Assembly (NCBI GenBank): GCA_005281725.1
Contig: SSBO01000012.1
Location: forward strand, 5,285,564 to 5,349,563
Direction of reading: 5' to 3'
Source of the DNA: Wuchereria bancrofti
Taxonomy: Eukaryota > Nematoda > Chromadorea > Rhabditida > Onchocercidae
Length of the DNA: 64,000 nucleotides
The first letter of the stretch is position 1, and each line of letters begins with the position of its first letter. Under the pieces are notes generated by a model. It made no database searches, had not been told where the DNA came from, and saw only the letters and a program-made list of their open reading frames with translations. A program made the position numbers and the translations under genes. Below are positions 1 to 23,656 of this stretch, piece by piece.

Positions 1-2980
1 AAATATAAAGCAGAAACTGAGGCATCAGACCAAGTTAGTAGGGTGCACTTTGCTGGATAATTAATACTTCTTTATTCCGATTCATTTCAAGCCATTCGCT
101 TACATATGTTTATTTTGATATTGCATTTTAAATATTGTTAAAACTCAGGATTTAATCTAATACAAGTTTGAAAAGGCTGATCAAAAATTTTCCAAACACA
201 GTTTCTTAACTACTGGGAAAATTGATCATTCTGTTTAACAAATCTTTTTTTCTTTTTTCTTTTTTTTTTTTTACAATATTTTGGAAATATTGCAGGGCTT
301 TAGACATTGTCGATGGTATAGGAAAACATCCATCAAAATGATAGGTCGATAGCGTGTTTCTTGAGAAGTGTGCTGTTGCCCATTCCCAGTTGTATTTGAA
401 TAACGTCATTAAAATCGAATAACTGGAAATCCAATATCGAGCGATTTCGTCAGGCTACTTGATGCTAAAAGTTATGTAAATTAACTTTCCAAGAGGATTC
501 TGAAAGCAGTCTATCACGAATTCCAAAAAGTTCAACAGTTGTTTGAAGTGAATGAAAATAACTCATTAGTTAGCAGAAATAGGGGTATGAGAATAACATG
601 CTTTATGATATTCATGATTTCCAGAAAATTATTTGGTTTATCACCATGCGTTTAATCAAAAACACATTCATGTCAAAAATGAAGCTAAAATAAATTGCCG
701 CACTTCATTACATTTACTGTACAAAGTGAAATGTTCTTGAAACTCGACATAAAAAATTCAGACTTAAATAAAACCTGCATTCAATGTAAATGATAAATGC
801 TGCTCAAATTTTCATAAGATTGAAAGATTTCCAAAAACGCATTTTTGGAAGTTACACAGATTTTTCTAGTTTTTGAATGAAGTATAAATAAAAAGCTTAT
901 TACGATTGGCGCGTCTCCGTCTCTTTTTATTTTTTAAGTGAAAAATATCACTTCGTAATAAAATTTCTGATTTGGTTACTGAACAGTATCTTATTTCAAA
1001 ATGATTTGCGTATAGCTGGTTAAGATTTTTATTCAATACTTACAAAATTTGCTCTTGGTGTTATTATTCATTTTTCTCAGGGATTTGTCTACTGTGTCCA
1101 ATGTTTAAATTTCTTAAATGAAAGCAATTTTTCTATAAACTACTAATGAAAACAACTGTAAAAGTCTGTTTAATGTATTTCCTACCTCTAAAATGGTTAA
1201 TGCCTAACTTATTTTTCCGCTGCTAATATTTTGGAAATAGCACTCTTACTTTTCTTAAAGTTTCTTGGTTCTTCATTTTATCGTTTATTGCATTTTTTAA
1301 ATCTGGGTAAAAAATTCAGTTTCGTTCATATATTCATCAGATTTTCTTATACGATATCTTTTCCAACAACATGGTTAACGTACCAGCCGTTGTTTTAAAA
1401 CAATGATATAATTTCATTCTGTAGATTTCGATTTGCATTATGATACGTAATTCTTTTCTGTACCGTATGTTGCATAATTTTTTCAGTTTCTTTCAAGTTA
1501 ATGTAGGCGAACAGAACATTCAACAACAAAAAAAAAAAAAAAATCGCTAGTTTCACCTGGCATTTAATGAAGAATCATAAATTTAGTTCAGGCTGAGTCT
1601 TCAATGCAATGGATATTTTGGGAATGGATATTCATTTCAAAATTAAAAAATTTCTCATCTGTGCCGACGGGTAGGATAAAAAAATGTGAATACAATAGAC
1701 AAGCTAAATCTTAATATTTCCATCACGAAAGGCATGGCACAAACTTCTTTATATACGAACAATATGTTATATAAAAAGGATCTTGTCGTTGTCACCTACA
1801 CATCAAAAGTAGGATGATAAACTTGTTAATGTTCATCTGTAATACAAATTTGGAACTAGCATGTAATTAACACAGTTATTGTATTCTACGACTGTATCAT
1901 TCATAAATTGTCCTCCACTTCTTTGATATTTGATTAACTTTTGTTAACTATTTAACTAGAAAATTTTGCTGTTTAAATGGACGAGATAAATAATCATTTT
2001 ACGTCCTCAACATCGTAACATAGTTCTCTTAAAATTTTGATACTTTCTTCTTCAGTATTTTTTTAGATACCCAAAAGGAGGTTGAAGAAGGAAGGTGTTG
2101 TGAACGAGATTTTTAATAATGTCTTTTATCCAAACTCAACATTTATTAGGAAAGGTTTTGCGCATTATTGGAAAGTAGGCGTGCTGAAAATGAAAGAAGT
2201 TCAGCGATGTGATATCAATTGTTTATTGCGGAAAGTCTGGTACATTCAGTAATGATATTCATAAAAAGCCACCAAATTAATGGAGATCTCTAACACCTAA
2301 TGTCCAGGACTAGTTTTGAATTTCAACTGAGCAACTAGCAAAGACTGTTGGCGAATTCACTAATCTTACCTGATGACCTGACATTACAGGCCAATTTTGT
2401 ATGCTTCAGAAAGTTTATGACTTTTTAACCGAGTTTATAACTTTCTTTTCCTTGTCCTGATTAAAATTTAGGGAGAGGAAAGAAAAAGATAGCATGACAG
2501 AACATTTTCGTACAAAAATCCTATAACCATCGAATAAACTTTAAAATTCTGTATAAGGAATTCCAAAAGACTCCAAAATCTAGTTATACCACCAACAGTT
2601 CATCCAAATATTCATGTTTTGCTTTCCGTTCAACAAGATGATGTTATACTGCTTTTTAAATCAATTCAATATCTACATATATCACCGTTAATCACAAACA
2701 TACAGACAGTTTTTTATCACTTTAAAATATCGCTTATATTGGACACATTCCAAAATTTATTTGAGACTTATAGTTTTTTCTTCTATCGAAAAATGACTGC
2801 AAAATTGAGGACTATATTTTCTACAAATAATTAAATTCTGTTCCATCAAATAATATTCACAATGTGAAATGATTTACAAAAATATCGAACAACTCGAAAC
2901 ACAAATGTATCAATGAAGAAATCTGTAATCACTAATTAAATAATTTCCAACAAAAAAGTTCACTATTTCTGGCATTCATT
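1..2980. other. Non-coding flank downstream of the glutamate receptor gene
   Basis: No exon chain could be supported on either strand. The open frames here are short, AT-driven and lack family motifs or splice partners. A poly-A run lies near 1530-1543 and poly-T runs near 246-270. The part next to 2981 should hold the 3' UTR of the minus-strand receptor gene, but I saw no convincing AATAAA (TTTATT on this strand) close to the stop. Confidence 0.6.
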
Positions 2981-12052
<9,072 letters not shown>

Positions 12053-12068
12053 TTTTAGTGAAATATCT
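12053..12068 (-). promoter_or_regulatory. Probable trans-splice acceptor and 14-nt 5' leader of the glutamate receptor
   Basis: Immediately upstream of the receptor ATG the minus strand reads TTATTTGCAG, then a 14-nt leader ending AAAAATG. A strong acceptor this close to a signal-peptide start, with no matching upstream coding exon seen, fits spliced-leader addition in nematodes. A cis-spliced 5' UTR intron is the alternative. Confidence 0.45.
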
Positions 12069-12258
12069 GCAAATAAATAATAACTTGTATTTAAAATTTC
12101 ATATTTGATAAAAGTGGTAATTAATGTTGTAAGCATTTACGAACGTGCAATCTCATTTTCATTAATAGCAACACTTCTGAAATTACTGGCCGTCAAAAGC
12201 CATCGCACCAGCAAATTACAGTTCAGACAAAGTAGAACATAATTTAAATAAATGCCGT

Positions 12259-12663
12259 AGTTGAGACGTGAAAATTATAATTCTAACGGTGTAATTATTA
12301 ATTATTAGTAGTATTTTAGTAGTAGTATCGAGCATAAATTTTGTCAAAAAAAACTAAATTACTGTCTCTAACATGCTCTAACATCAATCATTAATTAGTT
12401 TTTTTTTTAAAAAAAAGAAGAAAGTACAAAAATATAAAAAAATATTAAATTTCTCTTGTTTTTATGATGCAGTTTAATTTATCCATAGTGTCTGCAAAAT
12501 TGTAATGCAAAACTTGATTTTAGAATCATAGATCTATGCAGGAAATAATTAAAATCTTAATTGACAATTAATTTAGCAAGAAATGTGTGGTATAGACAGT
12601 TGAGACGTGAAAATTATAATTCTAACGGTGTAATTACTAATTATTAGTAGTATTTTAGTAGTA
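12259..12663 (+). repeat. 66-bp direct repeat pair (12259-12324 and 12598-12663)
   Basis: The two copies start AGTTGAGACGTGAAAATT and run for 66 bases with a single mismatch, 339 bp apart start to start. Each ends in an ATTAGTAGT-rich segment. Such near-identity in otherwise unconstrained sequence suggests a recent local duplication or members of a short dispersed repeat. Confidence 0.9.
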
Positions 12664-15600
12664 TATATTCAGTATTATAGCTGAAAATCGGACCAGAAGT
12701 TAATCTTAGTTTAAGTCTGTGAGAAAACACATATTTTCTGATTTTTTCTGCCCAATTAAAAGATCCATATTAAGTAAACGATTCAAAATGTTGAATAGAT
12801 AATAAGGAAAGGTAGATAAAGAAAAATGAATTGCTGTACAAAAACATTCTGTGATTCTGTGAATAAGAAATCCTTAAAAATTCTGGGCAGTTTCATTGTT
12901 GTAGCTGTCAAGTAAGCAAAATGTAATAATATATGTGAATTATGAATTCAAAAAGGAATGAACTCAGGATGTTTTACATCGCACGGATACTCTGTTACAG
13001 AGAAAAGTTTTCAACTTGGAAAGTGTAACAGCGATAAGTTGATTTCTAATTAATTTACTTTTTTTCAACTATTCTTACAGATAAAACACTAAAAACTCAT
13101 TAGACCATTTACAGTGCATATTTACATCCTTAAACAGATCTCCAGCTAAATTTCAATCGATATTTTAAAATTTCGATTCATTACTTTGTTTCTTTAAAAT
13201 CATTACAGTCTTCTCGAAAAAAGTTGAAACCATTGTTTATTTAGCATGAAGAACTCACAATATATTGAAAAACATATATATTAAGAAAAAAAACCGTAAC
13301 TTTTTTTGTTTTGTTTTGCTCTCCATGAAATTTTATGAAATTACAATTCATTTCCAGTGAAAAGCATAGCAACAATTGTTTACATTTTCATTATTCCCAA
13401 TCTATAGCTAATTATTAAAAATTAAAAATGCTAATGTGAAATGAAATAAGATAGATGATAGAATGGACGAATTGGCTAACATACCGATTAATTAGATTAG
13501 AAAGCTAGAATGTCATGATTAAAAGAAATTATAACTTAGTTTTTAAGTCTTAAAAATTTGCGTGAGAAGTAGCTTTTGACTTTAAATTTTGATTTGTACT
13601 ATTTCAGTAATTGAAGGCTAAGATAAGTTTGCTTTTAGCTACTTACCGATCAAACCCATGTTTTTTTTTTTTGATTGTTTCCCTTTTTTTTGATTGCAAT
13701 TCGTGTATGAAGATAATGCAGTCACCAAGATAATTTTGAACTCAGCTTACCTTCTCATTTAATAATAATAATTGCATGCATAACTTAGCCCAAGCAGTCT
13801 ACCAAAAAAAGTATTCTTTTCTAATACATCAATTTTGAAAGTTTATGGTTAAATAGTTTAATGCATATCGTACTCGTGAATTGGTTTATTATCAATTATA
13901 TACAGCCCATTTGCTGATCCAATGAAATACTGATCCTGTCGTCTTGTTAAATGTTCAATTTTTTCGTTGACTTTATCGCGATGCTATAGCTGGTGAGCTC
14001 TAATGTGAACTCTAGCTCTAGTCGCCCAGAAATAATGAACGAATAAATGATTTATTTTTCTTTGATAAATCATTTTCAAAGATATTTAGAGAAAGCCTCA
14101 AAATATTTAGAGAAAGCCAGTTTCAAACAGGAAGCAAGTAATTCAAAAACAGAATAAGGAATGAATGCCATTCAGGTAGTTTCAAAAGTTTATAATAGAC
14201 GAGGGGCAAAATTTTAAAGAATGTATAGTTACTGAAATAGATGATTCGGTTGATGCGACTCTAACAAATCATGAAGAATTTGTCGTTGGCTTATATAATT
14301 GAATCATTCGCTTAAACTAAAAACCATTTATTGTCGCCCAGAAGTTTTTACGTAGTTTTTACTAGTTAGCATTTAACCAGTTATTTATTTTCACTACATG
14401 AATAATGAATTTTAAATTGATTGAACACAACTGTGATTGCGAATTATATGAGCGATATAACATAAAATTTTAATTTTAAGCTATCAAAGAGAACAGTGAC
14501 ATAAAAGATGGGCATTTTATATTTTAAATTTGGAGAGCTTCTAAAGTTAAATGTAGCAATCAAACATAATGAGTGCTGTGGATAGCGAAATACTTTAACA
14601 GCACTTTCGTTTGATTTGCAAATTCAATGCTAGGTGTTCCTGTAAGATTAATGCGGTTCATCTGATCTAACAGTTGAATTAGTTCATAAAAACAAGAGTT
14701 AACATAATATGTTGTAGAAAAAAAAATTTATTCGGGATTGTTATCTTGAAACCTCCCTTCCGTCAGTACGGAGTGAAACATTTAGACAAGACAAGGAATG
14801 ATTTCCATTATTTTGAGAAGCAAGTTCGAAACTAGAAAAGTGAGACAACGTAACTAGAAAAGACGGATAAAATCACGCTACAAATATGAAGAAAACGGAC
14901 GTATCTGTTCTATACCTAACAAGAATAATATTATTTATAATGAATCATCATCTGTCTTGGCTTTTTTTTTTGCAACTTTTAAGGTAGTTTAAATCAAGCT
15001 GATCTACGAAGGTGTTGTGTCGACCCTTGTATAGTAAGAGAAATGCTCTGTTATTTGCTATCTCTGATCTTCAAATTATCTTTTATATTCAAAATTAGCA
15101 TTTGTAAGTCCTGCTTCTAAATGTACAATTTTGAAAAGCAGAATTGAACGAATGATATTTAATTGTGTTCACTGTCATCAAAAACGACATTTCAACTTTG
15201 ACCAACAACAAATGTCTTAACCACCGATCAGCAAACTTCCTACCACCATTATGTACTACCGTACTCACCCTTTTTCTTGACTTCATAATTATGGATCTCT
15301 GAGAATGGTACATTTCATTTATCTTGCTCATTGTACAGTAGTGGACCCAGAGAGTACGACAACTTTTGGACACGAGCACATTTCATATATAAAGAATATT
15401 ACTGACGCTCATTATATTTCTGAGTATGATTTTATCGTTTCAAACGTTTATTAAAAATGTCTAGAATTACAAACTTTCAATTCTTTCCTTTCATCGCTCA
15501 ATGATTACAAAGTTCAAACAGAAAACAGCGAATATTAGGGATAAGACTTCTCATGCTGGGGAAACTTAATATCATTTCTGTGTATGAATGTCAGAGCATT

Positions 15601-18192
15601 CATACGACTTTAATTGAGCTAGCTTATTTTCAACTGTTATGCTATGATGACAGCGCGGAATTGTCACGACCTCTTAAATCTTCCCATAGGTGTTTTAAAA
15701 CTGCTATATTAATTACCAGTTACTACTGCTAGGAGGAGGAGTACATCTATTGAACATACACATTATTATTCACGCATGTGCAAGATGGAGGTGCCGTAAC
15801 CACCGTAAATTGCCTCCTTCATTTATTGCCAATTTAGTTGAGTTGATTTAAATTCGTGACCGCTTCAAAAGCTCTTCAGGATGAATTTGCGCCAGTCAAT
15901 CTTTTCTGAAGCTTGAAGAAATGCATTTCAAAGGCTGTCCATCCTTATTTGTTAACCACACATTCTAACAAAGTATCTGTTAGAGGAAGTATTTTCTCTG
16001 TTGTCGAGCATGAAATTTGGAAAAAAAAAGCAGAAATTGTTTGAAATTATGCCTCAAAAAATGAAGTAGAAGACACGTTTAATGGAAAAAAGCACAATCA
16101 TTAGGCTTTTTGATTTGATTACCAAAACAGGAAACGGTTAGAAATATTTAAGTAATTTATAATTATGCCACATTTTTGTTGAGTCATAGTCTTCAACATA
16201 ATTCTTTTACCAATGATTTTAACTGATCAAAATAGGTAACTAATAATTCATAATCCAGACTATGTAGCGGACTGAGAAGTTTTATCATGTCTGTCTTGCT
16301 CTTATAATTTATCGGCCGTATTTCTGAGCATTCTTTAAATTTTATGTAGTTTTAACCTTCATAAATGAACTTAAGTGAAATCGTATTCATTTTTATGTCG
16401 TATACAACATATTCATCACTTGTAATTAGTAATTTATGTTTTTTAAAAGTAAAATTTTCATGACCTTAGCTTGAATTAAGTTCAACTTGATCTACTGACT
16501 TTAGATCATACGTAACAATTATTTCAGAAGCGGGCAAATTTCTCACTGCAATGAATTAATTTATCATGAATTGTCTCGAAAGGGATCTAATTTTATTAAA
16601 CATAGACATAATTTGACTACTGCTTAAAATTAGGGGAGAAAGTGGGAGATACACTAAAAAAGAAGTGCATTTAATGATTCTGCTCTATTCTCTGATTTCT
16701 CTCTGAAAGAGTCTGATAATTGTACCATGATCGAATCTGAACAACACTGGCGTTTCTAGTGTATTCTTCTAAATCTTTATTATCTTTTGCTGTCAGCAAC
16801 ATAAGTTTTCGAAATTGAAGCTCGAACAAAGAAAGACTTCATTTATCAAAGCCAAAGTCAAACATGTTCTTGAAGCTATTAGTTCATCTTTGTTGTTAAG
16901 AATATTACTCCAAGACCAATGAACAAATTTAGTGTAAATCGAATGTTCTGTAATGTTCTGTATTTTTGATAGACACTCAAAAGCATCGTCAATTATTTTC
17001 AAAAAAAGCCAATCTGCGAGAAGATTGAACTGAATGAGAATAAATTCAAGGTGAAAATAAATATCAGATACTTATCATTCTCAATATTTGCGCAGATTCT
17101 GAGTATTAAAATGAAGTTTTGAATAATTCTGCAATTATTCTATGCAGTTTCATAGTATTGCCTTACAAAAAAGAAAATAAGGATGAGAAATCTGGAATTA
17201 AAAATATTGCTTGTTTATTTCTGTTTCCTAATCTATGGTGGAAAAGTGATGCTTTACTTTAAAAATAATTGTATTGGAAGAAATGTGAACTGTAGAAATC
17301 TTCATTGGATTTTAAAATGAGAATTTTGCACTAATATTTTAAAGATTAGAGATAATTAATTCAGTGAAAACGGCAATTTTTCAGTTCCTCAGAGACGCAG
17401 GGCATCTAATTTTATACGCATTCACTCTTACACAAATCAAACATAAAAGTATGCATACATATGAGTACACACACGTCAGATAGTTGCAAATTGTGCTAAT
17501 TCAAAGCTCTTTTCAGTCTCCTGCAAGACCATCATTTTTTACAATTCATTTTTTCACTATGTCTACACTAAATACTCTTCCTAATTGATGTGGTATCACC
17601 TGTTTGCTAAAATGGTTTAGACTTGGCAAGATCAGGTCTTTTTTTCTGTTTTGGTGATTATCTCACCATCCAATTACAGCACTGACATAAATACTGTTTC
17701 TTTTGGAACCAAGCAACACTTTATCTTTGCTTCAACCATTTGCTCTAGCTTACTTCCTGTCCTCTCAAAATACTCTCACACAACCATAGCTATCATCATA
17801 AATGGAAATGAATAAACGAAAGTTCTATTCGTGATTTTCACTGAAACATAAGCAGAACAAACTGTTGTATTATAAAGAATATTTTTGGTTGGTTCAAAGA
17901 AGACAAAAATAATGATAAATAAATTTTACTTTTTTCTTCGAAATCAGAATTCTAACTGGTCAGAAAATACTCTGAAGAAGTGCTCAGAAAAAGCTAGAAG
18001 AAACTCGTTTCAAGACAAAAAAGAAGAAACCAGATAAAGGTAAATAAGTGGTTGGGCGAATCATTTCCCATAAAGACTCACCTGTTCATATTTATCAAAT
18101 TTTAACACCAGTGTTTTTCAATGACGTGTTTTTTCCATCACTCAGTAGGCAGTTTTTTAAATTTTGTAAATTAAAAGTTAAAAAACTTTAAT

Positions 18193-18509
18193 TAAGAAAT
18201 TCTAATTAAAAAATTATAAAAAAACTTTTCAAATCAAAAAATTTCTAATTAAAAAACTTTTCATTCCTACACAAGTGCGAGCATTTTTTTTTTTTTTGAA
18301 TATATGCGAGCATATTTACAATAAAATTAGGTGCATATTGANNNNNNNNNNNNNNNNNNNTAAGAAATTCTAATTAAAAAATTATAAAAAAACTTTTCAA
18401 ATCAAAAAATTTCTAATTAAAAAACTTTTCATTCCTACACAAGTGCGAGCATTTTTTTTTTTTTTGAATATATGCGAGCATATTTACAATAAAATTAGGT
18501 GCATATTGA
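18193..18509. repeat. Assembly gap (Ns at 18342-18360) flanked by identical 149-bp copies
   Basis: Bases 18193-18341 and 18361-18509 appear identical, including a 14-base T run. The 19 Ns sit exactly between them. This is the signature of two contig ends that overlap but were scaffolded rather than merged, so the true sequence probably has one copy. A genuine tandem repeat is possible. No gene is affected. Confidence 0.9.
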
Positions 18510-21500
18510 AGAAATTTTTGCTAGCAACTTTGTGGGAGAAAATGATTCTGTGCTTAAAACCCTTGCAACAAACATAAAAATTGGTAAAATACATCAGCTT
18601 TCGCCAAATATTTATTCCAAAGTTTTCTGTGTCTGTGTCTAAAAGTTGAACGTTCAACTGAAATTTTAAGAGGTTCAATAAAACTTTCAACTGAAATTTT
18701 AAGAGTCTCTTGAAAATCAAGAGACAAAAGTTGTTTTTAGAGAATTCAAATCTTTCTTTGACTATGACTTATTAAAACCATGTGGGGTTTCTAATATTTA
18801 TAACGGTTAGACTTGCATAACATATTAACAAAGAGAAAGTTTTCTCCAAAAGGAAAAATTAAGCAAAAAAAAAACACTCAAGCAGTATTTTATGTAATTT
18901 AGCTTTTCTTCTTTTCTGAAATGCTAGTAATAACACTTTCATTTTCTGGAATGAATTATCTGAATTGCGGTTGTCGGTATCATGGAAAATTTTTCGTTGT
19001 TTCGGAATGAAAGTAAAAAATGGTAGAACATTTGGCAGTGGATATTATTAGTGGAAGCAACATTTTGAACTGGTAAGCGATTAAATTGCTGAAAGCTGTT
19101 GAAATGAAAATATAAGTTTTATTTGAATAATTCAACGTCTCTCAAAAATTTTTGACGAAGAATAGAGTGTTAATTGATGGGCACGTATGGCACATCAATT
19201 CCCGGAAATTTTGATTTGATGGAAAGGAACTAACGTCATAGAGTAAAAATTTGAAATACATTAAACACTATTCAATGCGTAGTCTTTTTATTATGAAAAG
19301 TAAAGCATTTAACTGCAAATAATTCGTTTATTTCAGTAAATTAAAGCGGAAAGCAGTTAGGAATTCAGAAAATTAATGGCACAATGATAAATAGTAGACT
19401 TGTACAATATATGAAAGTCATAGAAATGAAAACATTGGCTGATCATCCGCTTAGCGATCACACTTGGAAGAAGCAGCTAAAGTTAATTGACTCATATTAA
19501 TAGGCAAACAAATTAGAAAGTTATGAAAATAAGAGTGAAGAAAAAATATGATTAATAGATTTAAGGATATTTTTATGGGTGAATTTTTGTTTTAAGATCC
19601 GTTTTGACAATTCTACTACGTTCGTGATAGAAATCCCTGTTTAATCAGTCAAAAACTAATTGTGCAGCAATTTGTTTCTGTAGATAATTAGTGCATGAAA
19701 AGATAGCAAGTAAACTAATTCCCTACTACTCCATGCACATTACTTTCAATCCGAAAACACAACATGTTTTTCTTGAACTCTGGATACAATGAAGCCAGTC
19801 AAATTCTTCAAGCTCTAAACTATGATTGCAAATGATTATTGTTCCATTATCTGAACTGACAAAATATCTCGTGAAATAAAAAATCTTTCTTCCATGTTCA
19901 TGTCCTAGTTTCATTAGCACGAATTCATAGTGATTCTTTTCTTGAGGATTTGAGAAACGCATTACACCTTATGAATGAAATAATGTCAGCAAACTTGTAA
20001 AACATGTTTTATGTACGGAACAGATGATAAAAACGAAAATGTTCTGAAAAAGACATTGCAACGTATGGAATGTTCAATTTCAGCAAATGATTGTTGTTCC
20101 ATTCTCTGAATCTTTCAAAACAAATAGGGCAGTCAGCCAACCATGTCTCCTTTTTAACCCAAAGGAAGATTAGGGGATAGCAAAGAGTACTTCAGCAAAT
20201 ACTACTCTCACTTATATCTGACCAGCAATTTCACGCTCATAAAATGAGGGAAATGAAAACGAATTACTTCTAACACAATTTTCTGTGGGCTTTTTCGCAC
20301 TTAGCCTGATTTATTTAATCGAAGTAGTTAGTCTCAAAAGGAAATACATCGATGAAATTGATGAATTTCTAAAATTGGTCATACGTCAGAGAGATTAAAT
20401 TCTTTTTCAAAATTTTTTGTGGCTTATAATTTAAATAAAAATTTGCATTTTTGAAAGTTATTAAACCTCTTTGATAAATCAATTAAAAAAAAAATCAGTA
20501 TCAAAGACAAATAAGCAAACAAGGTTTAATATTCTACCAAGAAGCTTTTTAATCTTATTCATTGAGCTAGTGAAAATTTCAGACATTCTTAGAAAGATAT
20601 TTGTCTAAAATATCATGTTATTCAGCATTTTTGAAAACGCCTCATTACAACAAACGAATTTTCATTGAATGGATTAAATAAGATTAATTCTATTTTAAAA
20701 AGTTTGATACACAGAGAGTACTCGTTTGTCGTAAATTGATGAATGGAAGTAATTTTTAGAGAAAAACTTCTACTTGATATATTAGCTCTTGAAAAATAAA
20801 AAAGTTCAAAAGCAACTCCGCATCTTGTATTGTTTTATTACTTTTGAAATACATGAGTATAACTGCAAAGCAGACGGATCTTAAAAAATGCTAGCCATTA
20901 AACCTTCTGAACTTCTAAAAAATTTCCTAGTTAAAGAAGTCTTTCAGGAATGCAAATGAGCAACGATAATTTTAGGACCGGTAGCAGTTTTTCCTTTCTT
21001 TTTCTTGTTTTTATTGTGCTCCATCAAAATCCATATATCCTGATGGGTGCACACCAGTATTTTTCAAACTTTACAAACTTTTAATATTATTTTCTTGTAG
21101 AAAGAAAATATGGGTAAACAGTGTTTCTAGAATTATTTTGTAGACTGTATCGTTTCGTCGGATCACAATGTCAGCTTCATGTATCAGTCTAACCTACTGG
21201 TGACTTGAATTGGTCGGCCTAACATAACCTGTTTAAGACAGAATTTTCTGTCACATTGTTCACTTAATTACTTCTGGGAATATATTCTTTCTTTTTTGGC
21301 AAGTTTCACAGCAGAAAGGATCGGTGGGACATTGACGAGTAAAGCTGTTAGTAGCAATTAGTATCTGCTTGTTTCTTTCTATAAACGTCATTTGGAACCG
21401 GTTTTTGAAGTTGTTTTATTCAGCTTTTATAAGCGAAAAAACTATTTCTCACTTTCAAAAAACAAAGAAGACTCAGTTTTCAATTTATCAGACTTTTTTT

Positions 21501-22970
21501 CATGTTTTCTCCAATTATTGTTTGTTGGTATGTTCAAATTTGCGCATAACTTGGTGATATCCCGTTCCCATTAATGGAATTTCCATAATTTATCCTATTT
21601 TTGCCCCTCCCCTCCACCTATATATTATCAAATTGATTAGTGCCTTTCTGTTTACGAACATAAACTGTTCCTCTGAGTGGATCAGCAGCGCTTTTTTATT
21701 CTGATTTGGTTATCTTTTACAATCCACTGATGCTAAACTCTTCAGCGGTTTATTCGCTCATTGGGTTGGAAGAATGCGCTTTTCTCTTTCTGTTTTCCTA
21801 CATGCATTAATTCTCTGAATAATGATGTTTAATGATAAAAAGCAAACTGAAACGGTAACAATAAATTCCTAGATCCGAAAATGTGTCCTCTTATTTTGGT
21901 ATTTTCTCACCTACTAGTGGATAGCAAAACTATCGTTTTTTAACTTTTTCATCAACCGTTTTATGCGTCACTATTGAGAATCGTCGTATCAGCTCTCATC
22001 TTCTCTTTGGTCTTGCTGCGTTTTGTTCTTATTTACTATTATAATGCAAAGATGTGTCTGTTTATAAAATTCCTCAAATCATAACCGAACAATACGTCAC
22101 AGACTTCGGCAATCAGCCAAACTTATTCCGTTATTCTTCACTTTGATACTTTAATCAAAGATTTTGATTGTTATTAATCCCTCAAACTAATTTTATCCTG
22201 CCCTTCTTAGCACTATTTACTGCGAAACCGCATGACAGCTTCTTATGTTTATTCTACTTTATTTATTTGGAGATGTGGATTGAAATTAGACCTAATTGTT
22301 CTAAACAGGCGGAGCTTTAAGGAAATTATCCATTAAGAGTAACAATTAAAACAAAATTATTGATGAGTTTGGTGATTTTCAGCAAATCACTTTGTTTGCC
22401 CACGGAATGAAAGCATTAGGATTGTGGTGATAAGATGGAATGATGAGAACAGAATATTGGAAATCGTACTGAGGAGACAAAATGCATCCATTCGAACGGG
22501 AGTTGCACAAATTTACTACTCCATCCGTTTTTGGGATTCTAATCACCAACATATCTAATGACAGTGCCGAATTTAGTAACAGAAATGCACACATGCAGGC
22601 TCTCCTTTTTATCTTTTTTGATTTGCTTCCAATCCGTCATTAAAATCAGAAAAGGTGCGCTATCCTAGATGTTGTTTTCATCTTGTTTTTACTTCCTGCT
22701 TCCTTTTTCAAAGATGCCTCTTATTCATTATAAACCAAAAATTTCATCAGGAAATAATCGTGTAGAATATTTTCTTTCCTACCGTCACAATATCTTATCA
22801 GGAATTGTCTATTATTTCACATTTTCTTTCAATAATTTTTTTTTTGTCTGTTAAGAAGCAAGGTCAAACCGTTCAATACAAAATCAAAAGTGAGACAATT
22901 ATCACATAGATTTTAGCCAAAGGATATTTGGCATATGGAAAGTATTATTAATGTTGATGATAGTAACTCC

Positions 22971-23036
22971 ACAATCGGTTCCAAATATATTTTCACCTTA
23001 TATACACAATCGGTTCCAAATATATTTTCACCTTAT
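22971..23036 (+). repeat. Tandem duplication, 31-bp unit at 35-bp spacing
   Basis: The 31-base unit beginning ACAATCGGTTCC occurs at 22971-23001 and again at 23006-23036, identical as far as I can compare. It lies about 0.6 kb upstream of the cuticlin start codon, so a promoter role is conceivable but only inferred. Confidence 0.9.
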
Positions 23037-23634
23037 GGAATTTTGAGCAGTTTAGAACTTCTAATGTGTAGATATTATTAATTGTCTGATCAACGAAGAA
23101 TTTAAGGTAAGGATTAGTTGGTCATATTTAGAAATTTTTCTGGAGATTATTATTTTGTGTGAGTATTTATCAAATGTCGCATCTATATTACATTTGTACA
23201 GTAGATGTTTTCTGTGTTGTTTACTACATTCTGATTAATTTTAAGATAGTAGACAAAGGCTTTAAGGTTCTACACTGAAATGAAGCACCAAATTTTATAA
23301 GCTTAAACCAATAGGTTAAGTAAGAAAAATGCAATAAAAAGCGAAAGTTTTAGATTAACTGCAAAAATTTCCATAAAGACAGTGTTATTGATCAAAGTGC
23401 CCATGCTAATAAATTTAACCTTAACTATGCTTCTGAAAACATTCGTCAATGAAATTTCGAATGTCTTATTGAAAGTGATTTGATTAAAGGTCATTTGTTC
23501 CCTATGAATTTGTAAAACTCCCTGTTCTTTAATGTTGAAACTTCCTCAAATATGCTTATATGTAAAACATTTAATTCATCGTTTAAATGTGGCTTGAATT
23601 TTTCGGATTTCTATTTAAGCCAATACTATTTTTC

Positions 23635-23656
23635 AGAGGAAGAAGAGTACTTGTCG
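23635..23656 (+). promoter_or_regulatory. Probable trans-splice acceptor upstream of the cuticlin start
   Basis: The sequence TTTTTCAG ends at 23636, 20 bases before the ATG at 23657. No upstream coding exon was found. This is the usual geometry of a nematode SL1 acceptor. An upstream non-coding exon joined by cis-splicing would look the same. Confidence 0.5.

Larger units (their letters stand above)
12069..23634. other. Gene-poor AT-rich interval of about 11.5 kb
   Basis: No coding region could be supported here on either strand. The few open frames of 60-95 codons lack motifs, compositional bias or splice neighbours. The interval contains a 66-bp direct repeat pair, an N gap with duplicated flanks, a tandem duplication near 22971, small duplications near 14070-14120 and 18655-18707, and many poly-A/T runs. 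It lies upstream of both neighbouring genes, which diverge from it, so regulatory sequence is likely but I cannot point to specific elements. Confidence 0.55.

Noticed and set aside
19726..19962. 78-codon minus-strand open frame in the gene-poor interval
   Set aside because: Isolated, no homology recognised, no flanking exons.
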